Source: Planococcus glaciei
GTDB taxonomy: Bacteria; Bacillota; Bacilli; Bacillales_A; Planococcaceae
Length of the DNA: 64,000 nt
Direction: 5' to 3'
NCBI RefSeq assembly: GCF_900099655.1
Contig: NZ_FNDC01000002.1
Span: 1 to 64,000 of the forward strand
Shown here one piece after another: positions 6,816 to 14,799 of this stretch. Each line of letters begins with the position of its first letter. The first letter of the stretch is position 1. Below the pieces are notes generated by a model. It did no database searches, was not told where the DNA came from, and worked only from the letters and a program-made list of their open reading frames with translations. Both the position numbers and the translations under genes were made by a program.

Positions 6816-8021
6816 CTACTCAAAATTTGAGATTCGCCAGTATTGGCTCGCGGTGCTTCGTGACATCCAGGCGAGGCCTTTGCTTTCCGCTTCGTGGATT
6901 TGGAACCAGTCGTCCATTTTATCGTTTTTCAAGTAGACTTCATGGTTGGGTGCCTGGTCGTGAAGGCCGGTGATATCATAGTGGCCATCCCGATAAAATG
7001 TTGCGGATACGTCATAGTCGATATTCGGTGACGTGGTTAATGGATTGCCGACGCTATGAGTCAAGTTAACCATCACGTTACGGTCGTCTTCTTTTGCTTT
7101 CTCCAATTGAATGCCTTCAGAAGAAGCGACATCCGCTTTCCGGAATTTTTTCCGCCAATCATATGCAATGCTAGGGCCGACGTCTTTTTGGAATTCCAAA
7201 GTGGTCTCTTCATTTCCCAATTGCAGTGAAAAGTTAACTTGTGTGCGGTAATGGGAAGATTCAGGAGTGAATGTCCGATTGTCTCCGGCAAAATAGCGGT
7301 TGGGCGACAGCAGATTCGGGTTGGCTAAATATTCGTCGGGCAGGAAAGTGGTATAGCGCAAATCCCAAGTACGTTTGAATTCCGACACATTGACTTGAGG
7401 AGCGTCGGCGAGCAGCCGCTCCAATGGCGCTATTTTTTTTGCAATCCAAAACTTTTCCATCGCAGCTTCTTGCTGAGACGACTTGATGTTGAGCAAGCCG
7501 AAAATACGGGCAGCAACGGATTTTTCTTCACTGAAACCAGTTTCGGATCGTTCCAATGGACGTTCTGCACGGATCCAATAAGAGTATTCCCGGTCCAATT
7601 CGACATCAGAGTCGGTAAACTGGGTTTTTCGGGTAGTTTCCACCGGTTCGCCGTCACGGTAAATTTCATATTCATCAATTCCGTCGATAGCTCCCCACGC
7701 CAGAATAATCTTCGACTCCGAAACGATTGTTGTAATGGCAATTTGCTGCAAATAATTGATGATGTCTTCTGAGTGGTCTTCCGTGCTGGTTTGCATTTTG
7801 ATCCGTTCTTTTACTTGGCCGTCATTGCCAAGGCGTTCAATCGTATACGTATACAATTCGCCGGTTTGCAAACCTTCATCTCTAAAACTGTTTTTGGTGC
7901 CAGTGTAAATTGTGTCTGCATCTCTTTTGACTACACACGTATCTCCCGTATCTGACCATTCAAAGTAAATTGTCGTATCTGTCTGCTGCAGTAAATCAAT
8001 TTCCAGATGCTTCGCAACCAT
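6816..8021 (-). CDS. Two fibronectin III-like domains with C-terminal DUF3238
   Basis: A 401-residue protein without a signal peptide. Residues about 1-85 and 95-175 are fibronectin III-like (paired YTYTIERLG and YSYWIRAERP strands, a WGAIDGIDEYEIYRDGE strand). The remaining ~200 residues resemble DUF3238: a YDVSATFYRDGHYDITG segment, the HDQAPNHEVY motif and a closing SKGLAWMSRSTASQYWR. Function unknown; it may be cytosolic or leave by a non-classical route. The start is supported by AAGGAG 8 nt before the ATG. No separate terminator is seen; the adjoining repeat could serve. Confidence 0.65.
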   Translation of the reverse strand: MVAKHLEIDLLQQTDTTIYFEWSDTGDTCVVKRDADTIYTGTKNSFRDEGLQTGELYTYTIERLGNDGQVKERIKMQTSTEDHSEDIINYLQQIAITTIVSESKIILAWGAIDGIDEYEIYRDGEPVETTRKTQFTDSDVELDREYSYWIRAERPLERSETGFSEEKSVAARIFGLLNIKSSQQEAAMEKFWIAKKIAPLERLLADAPQVNVSEFKRTWDLRYTTFLPDEYLANPNLLSPNRYFAGDNRTFTPESSHYRTQVNFSLQLGNEETTLEFQKDVGPSIAYDWRKKFRKADVASSEGIQLEKAKEDDRNVMVNLTHSVGNPLTTSPNIDYDVSATFYRDGHYDITGLHDQAPNHEVYLKNDKMDDWFQIHEAESKGLAWMSRSTASQYWRISNFE

Positions 8022-8261
8022 TCCACCATCTCCTTACAAGAGTTATAGTAAAGCTATACCCTATTCTGGAAATTCCTGAACCCAGGGCGCAGCTTTCATA
8101 ACTTTGTTACATAAAAACATGATAAATAAATGAATATAATTGTATAATTAAGGAAATGGGTGCAAGAGAGTAGATTTGCAAAGCCATAGAACAAATAGTA
8201 TGTTAAAGAAAGTTATAAGAGACGAATCAGAAAGAGAAAACGAGACGGGGAGGTTGTGGGA

Positions 8262-9134
8262 ATGTCTTTAAAGGAAACAAAAAAAGCAGGAAGTTTTAAA
8301 AACTTTGACGACGCTGCTGATCATATTCTTCACCTGTTAAGTAAACAATTAAAGATCAACACTTTATTCATTGCCAAAAATGATGGGCAGACGAATGAAA
8401 TTGTCAAAGCGGTAAATGCAAAAGAGGAATTGGTGACTGCAGGAAGTGCCTCTCCTTTAGGCCAGACTTTTTGCAGCTTGAGCATCAACCATGGCCAAGA
8501 ACCCTTGATTATTGAAGATATTTCCCACAACGATTTATCAAGCAAATTAGATATTGCTCCCCGTTTTGGCAACGGTTCGTTTATTGGCATCCCGATTCTT
8601 TATGAATGCGGCGAAGTGTACGGAACGATTTGCGGCATTGACCAGGTGCCTTTCGAATTCAAGGAAGAGCATCAAGAAGCATTTGCGACGATGTCTTCAT
8701 TGCTGACGTATGTATTGGAGCTTGCCAAGGCAAACGAGCAAATTGAATCGCTTTCTTCCCCGCTTGTTCCCGTGACGCGAGGCGTTGCCATTTTGCCAGT
8801 GATCGGCGAAGTGACAGCGGGCCGGGCGCAAACAATTATCAATCATGTTTTGGAAAAGTGCAGTGAAGCCGAATTGGATTATTTGATCATTGATGTCTCC
8901 GGTGTTTCCCAAATCAATTCGGTCGTGGGCGAATATTTGCTGAAACTTGTCAGTGTCTTAAAAATAATTGGCATTACGCCAGTCGTTACGGGCATCCAGC
9001 CTTTTATGGCACTGAAAGTCCCCCATTTCGCCCAAGCTTTAAAAGGTGTCATGATTCAAGCGAATCTTGAAATGGCGCTGAAGGAGCTGGGATTTGTGCT
9101 AATGAAAGAATGCAATGAAAAATCGAGCCGGTGA
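8262..9134 (+). CDS. GAF-STAS regulatory protein (RsbR-like paralogue)
   Basis: A 290-residue protein with a GAF domain (about residues 8-160) and a C-terminal STAS domain (about 165-285). The STAS part has LIIDVSGVSQINSVVGEYLL, where Ser220 lies at the site phosphorylated in RsbR/RsbS proteins. RsbR paralogues with varied sensory N-termini form stressosomes that release the RsbT kinase regulator and switch on sigma-B. Here the sensor is GAF rather than the globin-like RsbRA fold, so a small ligand is likely. No rsb partner genes adjoin. The start is the ATG 8 nt after GGGGAGG; the GTG at 8256 is too close. Confidence 0.7.
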   Translation: MSLKETKKAGSFKNFDDAADHILHLLSKQLKINTLFIAKNDGQTNEIVKAVNAKEELVTAGSASPLGQTFCSLSINHGQEPLIIEDISHNDLSSKLDIAPRFGNGSFIGIPILYECGEVYGTICGIDQVPFEFKEEHQEAFATMSSLLTYVLELAKANEQIESLSSPLVPVTRGVAILPVIGEVTAGRAQTIINHVLEKCSEAELDYLIIDVSGVSQINSVVGEYLLKLVSVLKIIGITPVVTGIQPFMALKVPHFAQALKGVMIQANLEMALKELGFVLMKECNEKSSR

Positions 9135-9154
9135 GAAATCCGGCTCGATTTTTT
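9119..9154. terminator. Terminator overlapping the GAF-STAS stop codon
   Basis: AATCGAGCCGG and CCGGCTCGATT form an 11-bp stem with T/A runs on both sides, so it can work for both convergent genes. The stop codon at 9132-9134 is inside the loop. Confidence 0.85.
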
Positions 9155-9653
9155 AATGTTCCTTATCAAAAAAGATATGCCTTAAATTCCAGGTATCACC
9201 GATTTCCAGCAACCCAAATGAATATTGGGGCTGTTTCCGCTTATCTGTAGGAGAACCGGGGTTGAATAATGTGATGCCGTCCACTTCGCGCATCATCGGG
9301 ATATGGGAATGGCCAAAAACGATGATATCCACCTGTTCTTCGGCAAAAGCCTCAAAAGCACGCTGTTCTGTCGTTTTTCGGCTGCCATCGCCATGGATGA
9401 CCCCGACCTTCAAATCACCGAAAGCAAAAATCTTTTTCTTTCCGAAACGGTCCGCTATTTCCCAAGGGTCGACGTTTCCGGTAACGCCATCTGTTTTTGT
9501 ATACGCAGCCAATTCATAATACACATCAAGCGTCTGCCAATCGCCGGCATGAATAATGAAATCCGCGGACTGGCATTCCTCGACCAAACGCTGGGGGAGC
9601 TTTTTCGCCCGCACCGGGATATGGGTATCCGACAAAATCACGATTTTTTGCAT
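9153..9653 (-). CDS. Metallophosphoesterase, YfcE/MJ0936-type
   Basis: A 166-residue calcineurin-like phosphoesterase with all metal-site motifs in order: SDTHIP (Asp9, His11), HAGDWQ, TGNVDPWE, VIHGDG and FGHSHIP. The family hydrolyses phosphodiesters or small phosphate esters with a two-metal centre; the natural substrate is unknown. The ATG at 9653 has GGAGG 7 nt upstream, so the 17-residue longer reading is rejected. It faces the GAF-STAS gene across a shared terminator. Confidence 0.8.
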   Translation of the reverse strand: MQKIVILSDTHIPVRAKKLPQRLVEECQSADFIIHAGDWQTLDVYYELAAYTKTDGVTGNVDPWEIADRFGKKKIFAFGDLKVGVIHGDGSRKTTEQRAFEAFAEEQVDIIVFGHSHIPMMREVDGITLFNPGSPTDKRKQPQYSFGLLEIGDTWNLRHIFFDKEH

Positions 9654-9814
9654 AGGTATGCCTCCATTCATCAACTTTCTTCCACTGTAACAAAATTTCC
9701 TCAAGGCGTCCTATTTTAAGGAAACCGCCTATTGGCCACCATGGTTACTCAACCGAAAAACGGGGATAATAAATGAAAGCAAGTTTTAAATCTGCGGAAA
9801 AGAGGAGGGAGAAC

Positions 9815-10345
9815 ATGGACCAGGAACGTAAAATCACGTGTTACATCGCAGCCAGTCTGGACGGCTATATCGCCACGAAAGACGATTCGCTCGATTGGCT
9901 TTTTAAAGTAGAGATGGAAGGGGATGCCGGCTATGCCGAGTACATGGAAACCATCGACACCGTAGTGATGGGGCGGCGCACATACGATTGGATCATGGAA
10001 ATGGAAAAGGGGAAAGCTCCTTATCCTGATAAAAAATGCTATGTGTTTTCAAAGTCGAAAAGCGGCCAAGAAGGTCACGTCATTTTTACCAATGAAGACG
10101 TGGCGTCTTTTGTGCAAAGAGAAAGAGCCCTGCCGGGAAAAGACATTTGGGTAGTTGGGGGAAGCGCACTTCTTCACGATTTTCTAAAGGAAAAGCTGAT
10201 CGACGAATTTATAATTTCGGTTGCGCCTACATTGATTGGGCAAGGCATTCCCCTTTTTCAGGAATTGGATTTTGAACTGGAATTCACCTTAAAAACTGTC
10301 CGGCAATCCGGCCAGTTTGCACAGCTGCACTTAATCTGCAAATGA
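9815..10345 (+). CDS. Dihydrofolate reductase-like (RibD C-terminal fold) protein
   Basis: A 176-residue protein of the DHFR/RibD-C superfamily. Signatures are TCYIAASLDGYIATKDDS, TVVMGRRTYDW and the nucleotide-binding DIWVVGGSALLHDF. These stand-alone proteins (YwjB/YyaP type in Bacillus) probably reduce a pterin- or pyrimidine-like compound with NADPH, but lack an assigned role. The ATG at 9815 follows AGAGGAGGG; the ATG at 9773 has no ribosome site. It lies 15 nt before the AHSA1 gene and is probably co-transcribed with it. Confidence 0.75.
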   Translation: MDQERKITCYIAASLDGYIATKDDSLDWLFKVEMEGDAGYAEYMETIDTVVMGRRTYDWIMEMEKGKAPYPDKKCYVFSKSKSGQEGHVIFTNEDVASFVQRERALPGKDIWVVGGSALLHDFLKEKLIDEFIISVAPTLIGQGIPLFQELDFELEFTLKTVRQSGQFAQLHLICK

Positions 10346-10360
10346 AAGGAAGAAACATAC

Positions 10361-10837
10361 ATGGCTATGTTAAAAGAGGAACCGGTCGTCAAGGCGGAAA
10401 TGAATATAAGAAAGCCGGTTGATGAAGTATTTGCGGCCTTTGTCGATCCCGAAAAAACGACGAAATTCTGGTTTACCAAGAGCAGCGGGAAATTGGAATT
10501 TGGCAAGCACATTCGATGGGATTGGGAAATGTATGGAGTTTCTGCAAACGTCTATGTAAAACAGCTGGAAGAAAACAAACGCATTCTAATCGAATGGGAA
10601 GAACCATATGGGTATTCAACAGTCGAGTGGACCTTTACTCCAAGAAACGCATACGAAACTTTTGTATCGATCATTAATTCCGGGTTTCAAGGCGAGGGTG
10701 ATGAGATGGTTGAACAAGCCCTCGATTCGATGGGCGGATTTACGATCGTCCTATGTGGCCTGAAAGCCTACCTGGAACATGGCATCTCCTTGAACTTGAT
10801 TGCCGATAAAGCGCCGGACGCCCACGTCAATCCATGA
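10361..10837 (+). CDS. SRPBCC / AHSA1-domain protein
   Basis: A 158-residue START-like (SRPBCC) protein of the AHSA1/CalC/YndB type. It shows the N-terminal EMNIRKPVDEVFAAFVDPEKTTKFWF stretch, an EWEEPYGYSTVEWTFTP strand block and a C-terminal helix (VLCGLKAYLEHG). These proteins have a deep hydrophobic cavity for lipids or polyketide-like ligands. The ligand is unknown. It follows the DHFR-like gene closely and ends before a terminator. Confidence 0.75.
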   Translation: MAMLKEEPVVKAEMNIRKPVDEVFAAFVDPEKTTKFWFTKSSGKLEFGKHIRWDWEMYGVSANVYVKQLEENKRILIEWEEPYGYSTVEWTFTPRNAYETFVSIINSGFQGEGDEMVEQALDSMGGFTIVLCGLKAYLEHGISLNLIADKAPDAHVNP

Positions 10838-10845
10838 TTTGCTCC

Positions 10846-10872
10846 AAGGGCCACTACATGGTCCTTTTTCTT
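10846..10872 (+). terminator. Terminator after the AHSA1 gene
   Basis: AAGGGCCA pairs with TGGTCCTT (one G-T pair) over a 5-nt loop, then TTTCTTTTT. The hairpin core is part of a 17-base word repeated 68 bp downstream inside the neighbouring gene. Confidence 0.65.
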
Positions 10873-10885
10873 TTTCAGCTATCCC

Positions 10886-11257
10886 TTATTGGTTAAACAG
10901 AATGGCCCTGGCTTTGGCCACTACATGGTCCTGGTCATCATGGATGATGCAATCTGCATGCGTAATGTTGCGCCCTTCTTTTACAGCAAAAGCACGGGCA
11001 GTTAAAAACTCGGATTTTGCTCCTTTAAGGAACGCGACATTTAAATCGACGGTCACCACTTTTTGCTTGCCGTCCGCATCAGGCGCTACCGTATTGCAGA
11101 GTGCGACATCAGCGAGTGTAGCAATAACGCCGCCGTGGATCACCCCTACACTGTTAACGAATAGAGGTTGGATAGGCAACGTTACTTTCACGCTGTTTTC
11201 ACTTATCCGTTCGTATGACATATCTAAAAATTCATCAAAAGGCTGTCGGATGAACAT
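10886..11257 (-). CDS. PaaI-type hotdog thioesterase
   Basis: A 123-residue hotdog-fold protein. The motif SVGVIHGGVIATLADVALCN holds the HGG turn and the catalytic Asp of PaaI-family acyl-CoA thioesterases. The family hydrolyses aryl- or acyl-CoA esters; the substrate is unknown. The ATG at 11257 is preferred because GGGGAGG lies 7 nt upstream; the longer reading from 11302 adds a segment absent from the family. It is convergent with the AHSA1 gene. Confidence 0.75.
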   Translation of the reverse strand: MFIRQPFDEFLDMSYERISENSVKVTLPIQPLFVNSVGVIHGGVIATLADVALCNTVAPDADGKQKVVTVDLNVAFLKGAKSEFLTARAFAVKEGRNITHADCIIHDDQDHVVAKARAILFNQ

Positions 11258-11445
11258 CGCAATTCCTCCCCAAAATAACATGGTTTTTATTCTATTCGCC
11301 AATCCATCACTTGAACCCTTTTTCCCAGCTTCTTTTGGGAGAAATCCCGCAAAGATGTAGCATTTATTATGTAATTTTATTCCATTAAATCATTATGCAA
11401 GACTTTAGTACTTTTATTAATTGGAAATTAAGTAGGTATGAAGGG

Positions 11446-11474
11446 TTTAATTTTCTAACTTCGACCTATATACT
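11446..11474 (+). promoter_or_regulatory. Possible promoter of the SleB-like gene
   Basis: TTTAAT, 17-bp spacer, TATACT. The -35 match is partial, but placement 52 nt before the start codon is reasonable. Confidence 0.4.
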
Positions 11475-11525
11475 GGGGAAAGGAATTGTTTTTTGGCAAT
11501 TCCGGATACAGGAAGGAGAGAAAGC

Positions 11526-12149
11526 ATGAAAAGTCTTAAAACTTTAGCATTCGGTTTGTTTGTAGTTCTGTTCCTGAGTTTTTCACAGGCAGAAGCAGAA
11601 GCGCATGGTCCAGATCTTCACTCAGGATCTAAGGGACAAGCAGTTACTGAATTGCAGACCAAACTGAAAAAACTCGGTTACTTCCATGTCACCCCAACAG
11701 GTTATTATGGTTCGATTACAGAAACGGCAGTAAGCCAGTTCCAGCGTGATTTCGGCGTCCCGGCAACAGGTTACACGGGAACTTTGACTCGAAATAAATT
11801 GGAGCAAGTAGATATGATGGCACACGTAGTGCATGGAGAAGCAAGAGGCGAGGTTTATAAAGGAAAAGTGGCTGTTGCAGCTGTGATTCTGAATCGCATC
11901 AATTCCGGCCATTTCCCTAACAGTACATACGATGTCATTTTCCAGCGCAATGCATTCACCGCGGTTAATGACGGACAGTACTGGTTAACGCCGGACGCTT
12001 CCGCTTACCAGGCAGTGCGTGACGCTTACCAAGGATGGGATCCAAGTGCCGGCGCCACGTATTATTACAATCCGGCTGGCGTAACGGATAACTGGATTTT
12101 CTCACGGACCGTCATTACAAAAATCGGCAAGCATTATTTCGCGAAGTAA
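11526..12149 (+). CDS. Cell wall hydrolase, SleB-like, with peptidoglycan-binding domain
   Basis: A 207-residue exported protein. Residues 1-26 are a signal peptide (KSLK, hydrophobic core, SFSQAEAEA). Residues about 32-85 are a PG_binding_1 domain (GSKGQAVTELQTKLKKLGY). Residues about 95-207 are a Hydrolase_2 (SleB/CwlJ) domain beginning MMAHVVHGEARGE, with the catalytic Glu in HGEARGE, and ILNRINSGHFP. In spore formers SleB is a cortex-lytic transglycosylase; similar domain pairs also occur in vegetative wall hydrolases. Nothing here shows whether this organism sporulates. AAGGAGAG precedes the ATG at 11526. Confidence 0.8.
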   Translation: MKSLKTLAFGLFVVLFLSFSQAEAEAHGPDLHSGSKGQAVTELQTKLKKLGYFHVTPTGYYGSITETAVSQFQRDFGVPATGYTGTLTRNKLEQVDMMAHVVHGEARGEVYKGKVAVAAVILNRINSGHFPNSTYDVIFQRNAFTAVNDGQYWLTPDASAYQAVRDAYQGWDPSAGATYYYNPAGVTDNWIFSRTVITKIGKHYFAK

Positions 12150-12152
12150 ACG

Positions 12153-12184
12153 AAAAGCCCTGGAGTTTTCTCCAGGGCTTTTAC
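12153..12184 (+). terminator. Terminator after the SleB-like gene
   Basis: AAGCCCTGGA / TCCAGGGCTT stem with a 6-nt loop and trailing Ts. Confidence 0.8.
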
Positions 12185-12259
12185 TATTCCAAACAAAAGA
12201 TATGCAGGTCTGCTCCTTCGTTTATAATGAAAGGAAAGCAAAAGAAAGGCGGAATGAAA

Positions 12260-12607
12260 ATGGCTGAATTACCGAACAATGAATTGCCACCCAAAACATG
12301 CAGCATCGAGAAATTGGTGACGAATAAAAAAGATGTGGCAAAAGTGCTGGATGGCAGCAAGACGGCCACACGGCGGAATGGCCGCTATGCGGACATCGGC
12401 GAAGTGATGGTGCTGGAAGGAAGCGAGTTTGTAGTAGAACGCGTCTATGCACAAACGCTGGGTGAATTGACGGACGAACATGCACGCCAGGAAGGATACG
12501 GCAGTGTGGAGGAATACAAACAATCCATCCTGAAATTTCATCCAGGCATGCCGTGGCTTCCACAAATGTCCGTTTGGGTCCATGAGTTTGCACCGGTTGT
12601 GAACTAA
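12260..12607 (+). CDS. ASCH-like domain protein
   Basis: A 115-residue protein. It has KLVTNKKDVAKVLDGSKTATRRNGRYADIGE, which matches the ASCH pattern of a Lys-Thr-x-T-R-R segment ahead of a Gly, then VMVLEGSEFVVERVYAQTLGEL. ASCH domains have a PUA-like fold and probably bind RNA or nucleotides; some are amidohydrolases acting on modified cytidine. No function is assigned. The ATG at 12260 is 7 nt after AAAGGCGG; an ATG at 12227 with GGAAAG-like context remains possible. It is followed 3 nt later by a membrane protein gene, so the two are likely co-transcribed. Confidence 0.6.
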   Translation: MAELPNNELPPKTCSIEKLVTNKKDVAKVLDGSKTATRRNGRYADIGEVMVLEGSEFVVERVYAQTLGELTDEHARQEGYGSVEEYKQSILKFHPGMPWLPQMSVWVHEFAPVVN

Positions 12608-12610
12608 ACA

Positions 12611-13042
12611 ATGTATACAGTGATTCTGTTTCTGCACGTCCTCAGTGCCGTTTCATCCATCGGGCCATTCTTTGTGCTTGTACCATTAACTCAACGGATG
12701 AATGAAGCATCTGGAGACGTGCTGAGCGCGCAAATCGTTACGTTCCGTTCAGCGGTCCGCCTCGTTAAACATGCAGGCCATGTACTAGTTACGACGGGTG
12801 TGTTGCTGATTTGGCAAAGTTACTGGCAATGGACGACGTCGTGGATTGTGATGACGCTTGTCATCATGTTTGGCTCCATTGTCTTTTTGGCCCGCGCATT
12901 CAAACCGGTTTTGAAAAAGTTTGAAGAGCCGCATGCCGACCGGCGTTCCCTTATCAAAAAACTGCAGCGTTCGCTGTGGATCTACATTGCAATTTTATTG
13001 GCGATGCTGTGGCTGATGGTGGCCAAGCCAGAGCTATGGTGA
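12611..13042 (+). CDS. Small integral membrane protein, DUF2269-like
   Basis: A 143-residue protein with four predicted membrane helices: residues about 3-24 (ILFLHVLSAVSSIGPFF), 55-75, 78-100 (WIVMTLVIMFGSIVFLA) and 122-142. The N-terminal LHVLSAVSSIG pattern and a conserved charged segment between helices 3 and 4 resemble DUF2269. Function unknown. It starts directly after the ASCH gene stop, which suggests translational coupling. Confidence 0.6.
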   Translation: MYTVILFLHVLSAVSSIGPFFVLVPLTQRMNEASGDVLSAQIVTFRSAVRLVKHAGHVLVTTGVLLIWQSYWQWTTSWIVMTLVIMFGSIVFLARAFKPVLKKFEEPHADRRSLIKKLQRSLWIYIAILLAMLWLMVAKPELW

Positions 13043-13050
13043 AAAAAATA

Positions 13051-13084
13051 AGAGGCTGTCGAGAATTTCTCGACAGCCTTTTTG
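13051..13084. terminator. Bidirectional terminator
   Basis: AGGCTGTCGAGAA / TTCTCGACAGCCT, 13-bp perfect stem, with T runs on both strands. It separates the DUF2269-like gene from the convergent sugar ABC operon. Confidence 0.85.
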
Positions 13085-13090
13085 AATAGA

Positions 13091-13900
13091 TTAGCCTTTG
13101 ACGGCGCCTGCGGTCATGCCGGCAACGAAGAAACGCTGCAGGAAGACGTACGCGACGACCATTGGAGCCGAAGCGATAATGACGCCGGTGAAAAGCATTG
13201 GGTAGTTGGTAGAATATTGGCCCTGGAACTCGAGCAAAGCGAGCGGCAAGGTTTTGTAGGCATTGTCTGTGATGAACAGCAACGGATAAAGCAAATCGTT
13301 CCAATGCATCACAAACAGGAAAATGGCAGTTGCCGATAGGGAAGGCAGCGACAGCGGAATTGCAACTTTTGTGAACATCTGCCAATTTCCGGCCCCATCA
13401 ATCGTCGAAGCCTCAAATAATTCTTTTGGCAAAGTTTTCATAAAACCGGTCAAAATGAATACGGCAATCGGCAAGGTTGTGGAAACATTCACCAGAATCA
13501 GGCCTACTAAACTATTGGTAAGATTCAAGTCAAGCATCAGCGAATAGAGCGGCACCATGATGACTTGCGCCGGAACCATCATGCCAAGTGTAAACAGCGT
13601 AAACATAATATTTCCAAGCCAGCTGCTGAGGCGGGTGATTCCAAAAGCAATCATGGAGGCAAAAAGCAGCGTAAAAGTTACAGAAAACAGCGTAACGATG
13701 ACACTGTTCATGAAATAGCCAGCCATCGTCTGTTCCTGGAAAATAGCTACGTAATTATCAATGTTTATGCCATCTGCAGGAAGCCCGAGCGGATTGGAAA
13801 ACGTTTCCCTCAAAGTTTTCATCGAGGTCAAAACCACAACCAACAACGGGATCAAGATCAGCAACGCATAAACGAGCAGAGAAAATCTTCGGAAAAGCAA
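13091..13900 (-). CDS. Carbohydrate ABC transporter permease, MalG type
   Basis: A 269-residue permease with six membrane helices. The EAA loop that contacts the ATPase is in LPKELFEASTIDGAGNWQMFTKVAIPLSLP, and the closing RFFVAGMTAGAVKG is the CUT1 MalG-type tail. The start is a TTG at 13900: AAAGGAGG lies 8 nt upstream and no ATG fits. It is the third gene of a solute-binding protein / permease / permease operon. The ATPase must come from elsewhere, as usual in Bacillales where a shared MsmX-type ATPase serves several such systems. Confidence 0.88.
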   Translation of the reverse strand: MLFRRFSLLVYALLILIPLLVVVLTSMKTLRETFSNPLGLPADGINIDNYVAIFQEQTMAGYFMNSVIVTLFSVTFTLLFASMIAFGITRLSSWLGNIMFTLFTLGMMVPAQVIMVPLYSLMLDLNLTNSLVGLILVNVSTTLPIAVFILTGFMKTLPKELFEASTIDGAGNWQMFTKVAIPLSLPSLSATAIFLFVMHWNDLLYPLLFITDNAYKTLPLALLEFQGQYSTNYPMLFTGVIIASAPMVVAYVFLQRFFVAGMTAGAVKG

Positions 13901-13919
13901 GCTGTTTTCCTCCTTTCAA

Positions 13920-14795
13920 TTAATAGGAAACCCGATCCGAGCGCAATGCTTTGAATTGCAGGAACGTGATAATCGCTATGATGATCATGAAAATAACGGA
14001 AATGGCACTTGCATAACCGAATTGATAATTTCTAAAAGCGATGTCGTAAATGTACGTAGCGATGATTTCGGTCGTGTTGTTCGGACCGCCGCCTGTCATT
14101 GCAAACACCAAGTCGAACGCTTTAAACGATTGAATGGTGGTATAAGCGACAACAATGGTCGCGGAAGGGGCAAGCAGTGGCCATGTGACAGAACGGAACG
14201 TCTGCCACTTGGATGCCCCTTCAATTTTGGCTACTTCATACATTTCCTGCGGAATGGCTTGCAGCCCGGCGACAAATACAATCAGCATTTGGCCTGCGTG
14301 GAACCACACTTGGGTAATGGCCAATGAATAAATCGCGATATTGGCGTTCCCCAGCCAGTTTTGCGCTATAAAGCCAAGGCCAATGCCTTCAAGCAGCTGA
14401 TTCAGGATGCCCAGCGACGGATCGTAGACGAATGCCCAGATAAAGGCCACTGAAACGGACGACAAGATCGTCGGAAAGAAATACAGAGCCCGCAGGAAAA
14501 CCGTGGTCTTTGTATTCTTGATCAGGATCATGGCAAAGGCAAGCGCTACGATGGTTTGGAATACGACGACGACCAGCATGAATTTCAAGTTATTGCCGAT
14601 CGTTTTCCTGAAAATCGAATCGCCCGTAAACGCCCGTTCGAAATTGTCGAATCCGATAAAGGCGAAAGCATCGCTAAACCCATCCCAATCCGTGAAGGAA
14701 TAGAACAATGCACTTACAGTTGGATATAGAAAGAAAATACTGTACAGGACTAAGCCCGGCACAAAGAATAGAAAAATGGTTTTTGAGGTTTTCAT
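13920..14795 (-). CDS. Carbohydrate ABC transporter permease, MalF/UgpA type
   Basis: A 291-residue permease with six helices, starting KTIFLFFVPGLVLYSIFFLYP. The EAA loop is IPQEMYEVAKIEGASKWQTFRSVTWPLL, and TGGGPNNTTEIIATYIY is the CUT1 signature for the first permease. It begins 4 nt after the binding-protein stop and ends 19 nt before the second permease. The sugar is not identifiable, since no glycosidase or sugar kinase adjoins. Confidence 0.88.
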   Translation of the reverse strand: MKTSKTIFLFFVPGLVLYSIFFLYPTVSALFYSFTDWDGFSDAFAFIGFDNFERAFTGDSIFRKTIGNNLKFMLVVVVFQTIVALAFAMILIKNTKTTVFLRALYFFPTILSSVSVAFIWAFVYDPSLGILNQLLEGIGLGFIAQNWLGNANIAIYSLAITQVWFHAGQMLIVFVAGLQAIPQEMYEVAKIEGASKWQTFRSVTWPLLAPSATIVVAYTTIQSFKAFDLVFAMTGGGPNNTTEIIATYIYDIAFRNYQFGYASAISVIFMIIIAIITFLQFKALRSDRVSY

Positions 14796-14799
14796 GACA

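Noticed and set aside
6475..6973. Overlapping plus-strand frames across the repeat cluster
   Set aside because: Their apparent similarity to each other comes from the DNA repeat; no start signals.
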